Positions 5,264 to 6,050 of a stretch of 6,050 nucleotides of DNA are shown piece by piece. The notes under the pieces are model-generated. The model saw only the letters and a list, made by a program, of their open reading frames with translations. It was not told the origin of the DNA and made no database searches. Made by a program: the position numbers and the translations under genes. The DNA is taken from NCBI GenBank assembly GCA_035295665.1, contig DATGIQ010000507.1, positions 1 through 6,050 on the forward strand, in the 5' to 3' direction. The first letter of the stretch is position 1. Every line of letters starts with the position of its first letter. This DNA is from DATGIQ01 sp035295665 (GTDB lineage: Bacteria; Planctomycetota; Planctomycetia; Gemmatales; Gemmataceae).

Positions 5264-6050
5264 ATGACCTGGACCTTTGACAAGATCCTTAAAGGGGCCC
5301 GTAAGCTCTCTGCCAGCGATATCCACCTCGTCCGGGGCGTGGCGCCGGCGTTGCGAGTCAGCGGCGAGATTCGTCTTCTGGAAGGCGAGCCGCTCGACGA
5401 AACTATGCTGCGCGGTATGATCACAGACATGCTGACCCAGACGCAGCGCAACGTCTTCGACGAGCGGTGGCAATTGTGCTTCTCACGCACCTGGCCCGGA
5501 GGGCTACGGTGCCGCGTCAGCCTTTATTTCCATGCGGGCTGCCCAGAGCTGGCGATCCGACTTTGCGAATCGACGATCCGTTCGCGTGAAGAACTTGGTC
5601 TGCCCACGATGGTGGACGAGCTGACCCGGCTGCCGGATGGCTTGATCCTGGTCACTGGCCCCACGGGAATGGGCAAGACCACGACGCTCAATTACATGGT
5701 CGATCTCATCAATCGGGATCGCCGGGCCAAGATCGTTACCATCGAAGACCCCGTGGAGTTCGTGCATGAAATGCACCGAAGTCTTGTAATCCAGCAGGAG
5801 GTTTACACGGACACGCCGTCGTTCAAGGAGGCCCTCGTCCATGTACTGCGCCAGGACCCGGATGTGATCGTTGTGGGCGAATTGCGCGATCTCGAGACGA
5901 TCGCCACCGCCCTCACCGGTGCCGAGACCGGCCACCTCGTGCTGGCGACCTTGCACACCCCGGATGCTGTGCAGACAATGCAGCGTATCTATGGCGTGTT
6001 TCCGCCGGAGCAGCAAAACCATATCCAGTACCAGCTTGCCAACGCCTTGC
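5264..6050 (+). CDS. PilT-type secretion/retraction ATPase, 5' part (runs off the window)
   Basis: Translation from ATG 5264 is open to the window edge, giving 262 residues that align along the PilT family. About 105 residues precede the ATPase core, which fits PilT rather than the longer PilB/GspE proteins. Motifs seen are ASDIHLVRG (17-25), Walker A GPTGMGKT (132-139), Asp box IEDPVEFVH (160-168), Walker B DPDVIVVGELRD (198-209, E206) and His box GHLVLATLHT (223-232). PilT is a cytoplasmic hexameric ATPase that drives type IV pilus retraction; retraction itself is not provable from sequence. Two departures are visible: Met at 136 where Ser/Ala is usual in the P-loop, and IQQEV where PilT usually has NQREV. 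Only a weak AGAG precedes the start. The gene is 62 bp from the TPR gene on the same strand, with no clear terminator between. About 100 C-terminal residues should lie beyond the window. Confidence 0.9.
   Translation, partial: MTWTFDKILKGARKLSASDIHLVRGVAPALRVSGEIRLLEGEPLDETMLRGMITDMLTQTQRNVFDERWQLCFSRTWPGGLRCRVSLYFHAGCPELAIRLCESTIRSREELGLPTMVDELTRLPDGLILVTGPTGMGKTTTLNYMVDLINRDRRAKIVTIEDPVEFVHEMHRSLVIQQEVYTDTPSFKEALVHVLRQDPDVIVVGELRDLETIATALTGAETGHLVLATLHTPDAVQTMQRIYGVFPPEQQNHIQYQLANAL

Noticed and set aside
5504..6022. Open frame of 172 codons on the - strand opposite the PilT-type gene
   Set aside because: The + strand carries all PilT motifs in order, so the reverse frame is a shadow.
1..6050. 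Search for CRISPR arrays, insertion sequences, attachment sites, tRNA or rRNA genes
   Set aside because: Reading through the window I found no regularly spaced repeats, transposase motifs, paired terminal repeats or cloverleaf-type sequence. Coding sequence covers nearly all of it and no gap exceeds 93 bp.

Overview
The window is a moderately GC-rich bacterial segment (about 60% by eye), densely packed with genes that all lie on the + strand. The gene content suggests a planctomycete or a relative. It combines a Ycf46-type AAA+ ATPase, a DUF1257 (Ycf35-like) protein and a DUF2997 protein, which form a set otherwise best known from cyanobacteria and plastids. These are joined to zinc-ribbon, TPR and PilT-type genes, and no photosynthesis gene is visible. 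The lineage is an inference from gene content, since no rRNA or marker gene is present.

Layout. Positions 1-621 hold the 3' part of a PflX-like (COG1313) radical SAM protein whose start lies outside the window. Positions 715-897 hold a 60-residue unassigned protein. Positions 955-2553 hold the Ycf46-like ATPase, with a degenerate N-terminal AAA-like half and an intact C-terminal AAA+ module. Positions 2624-3085 hold a DUF1257 protein with an unusual uncharged N-terminus, and 3097-3303 a DUF2997 protein. Positions 3313-4350 hold a membrane protein with an N-terminal zinc ribbon and a C-terminal signal-peptidase-I-like (S26) domain that appears to have lost its catalytic Ser and Lys. Positions 4365-5201 hold a TPR protein with a GTG start. 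From 5264 to the window edge runs the first 262 codons of a PilT-type ATPase.

Gaps between consecutive genes are short: 93, 57, 70, 11, 9, 14 and 62 bp. I see no convincing terminator or promoter in any of them, so most or all of the genes could be one transcription unit. The firmest functional unit is the Ycf46/DUF1257/DUF2997 trio. The likely picture is an AAA+ remodelling ATPase working with two small partner proteins of unknown biochemistry, possibly linked to the radical SAM enzyme upstream. The three downstream genes look like a second, membrane- and pilus-related group that may share the transcript. No mobile element, CRISPR array, tRNA or rRNA is seen. The most unusual items are the trio in a context with no visible photosynthesis gene, the zinc-ribbon protein with a catalytically dead S26 domain, and a perfect 11-bp hairpin near the end of the TPR gene.
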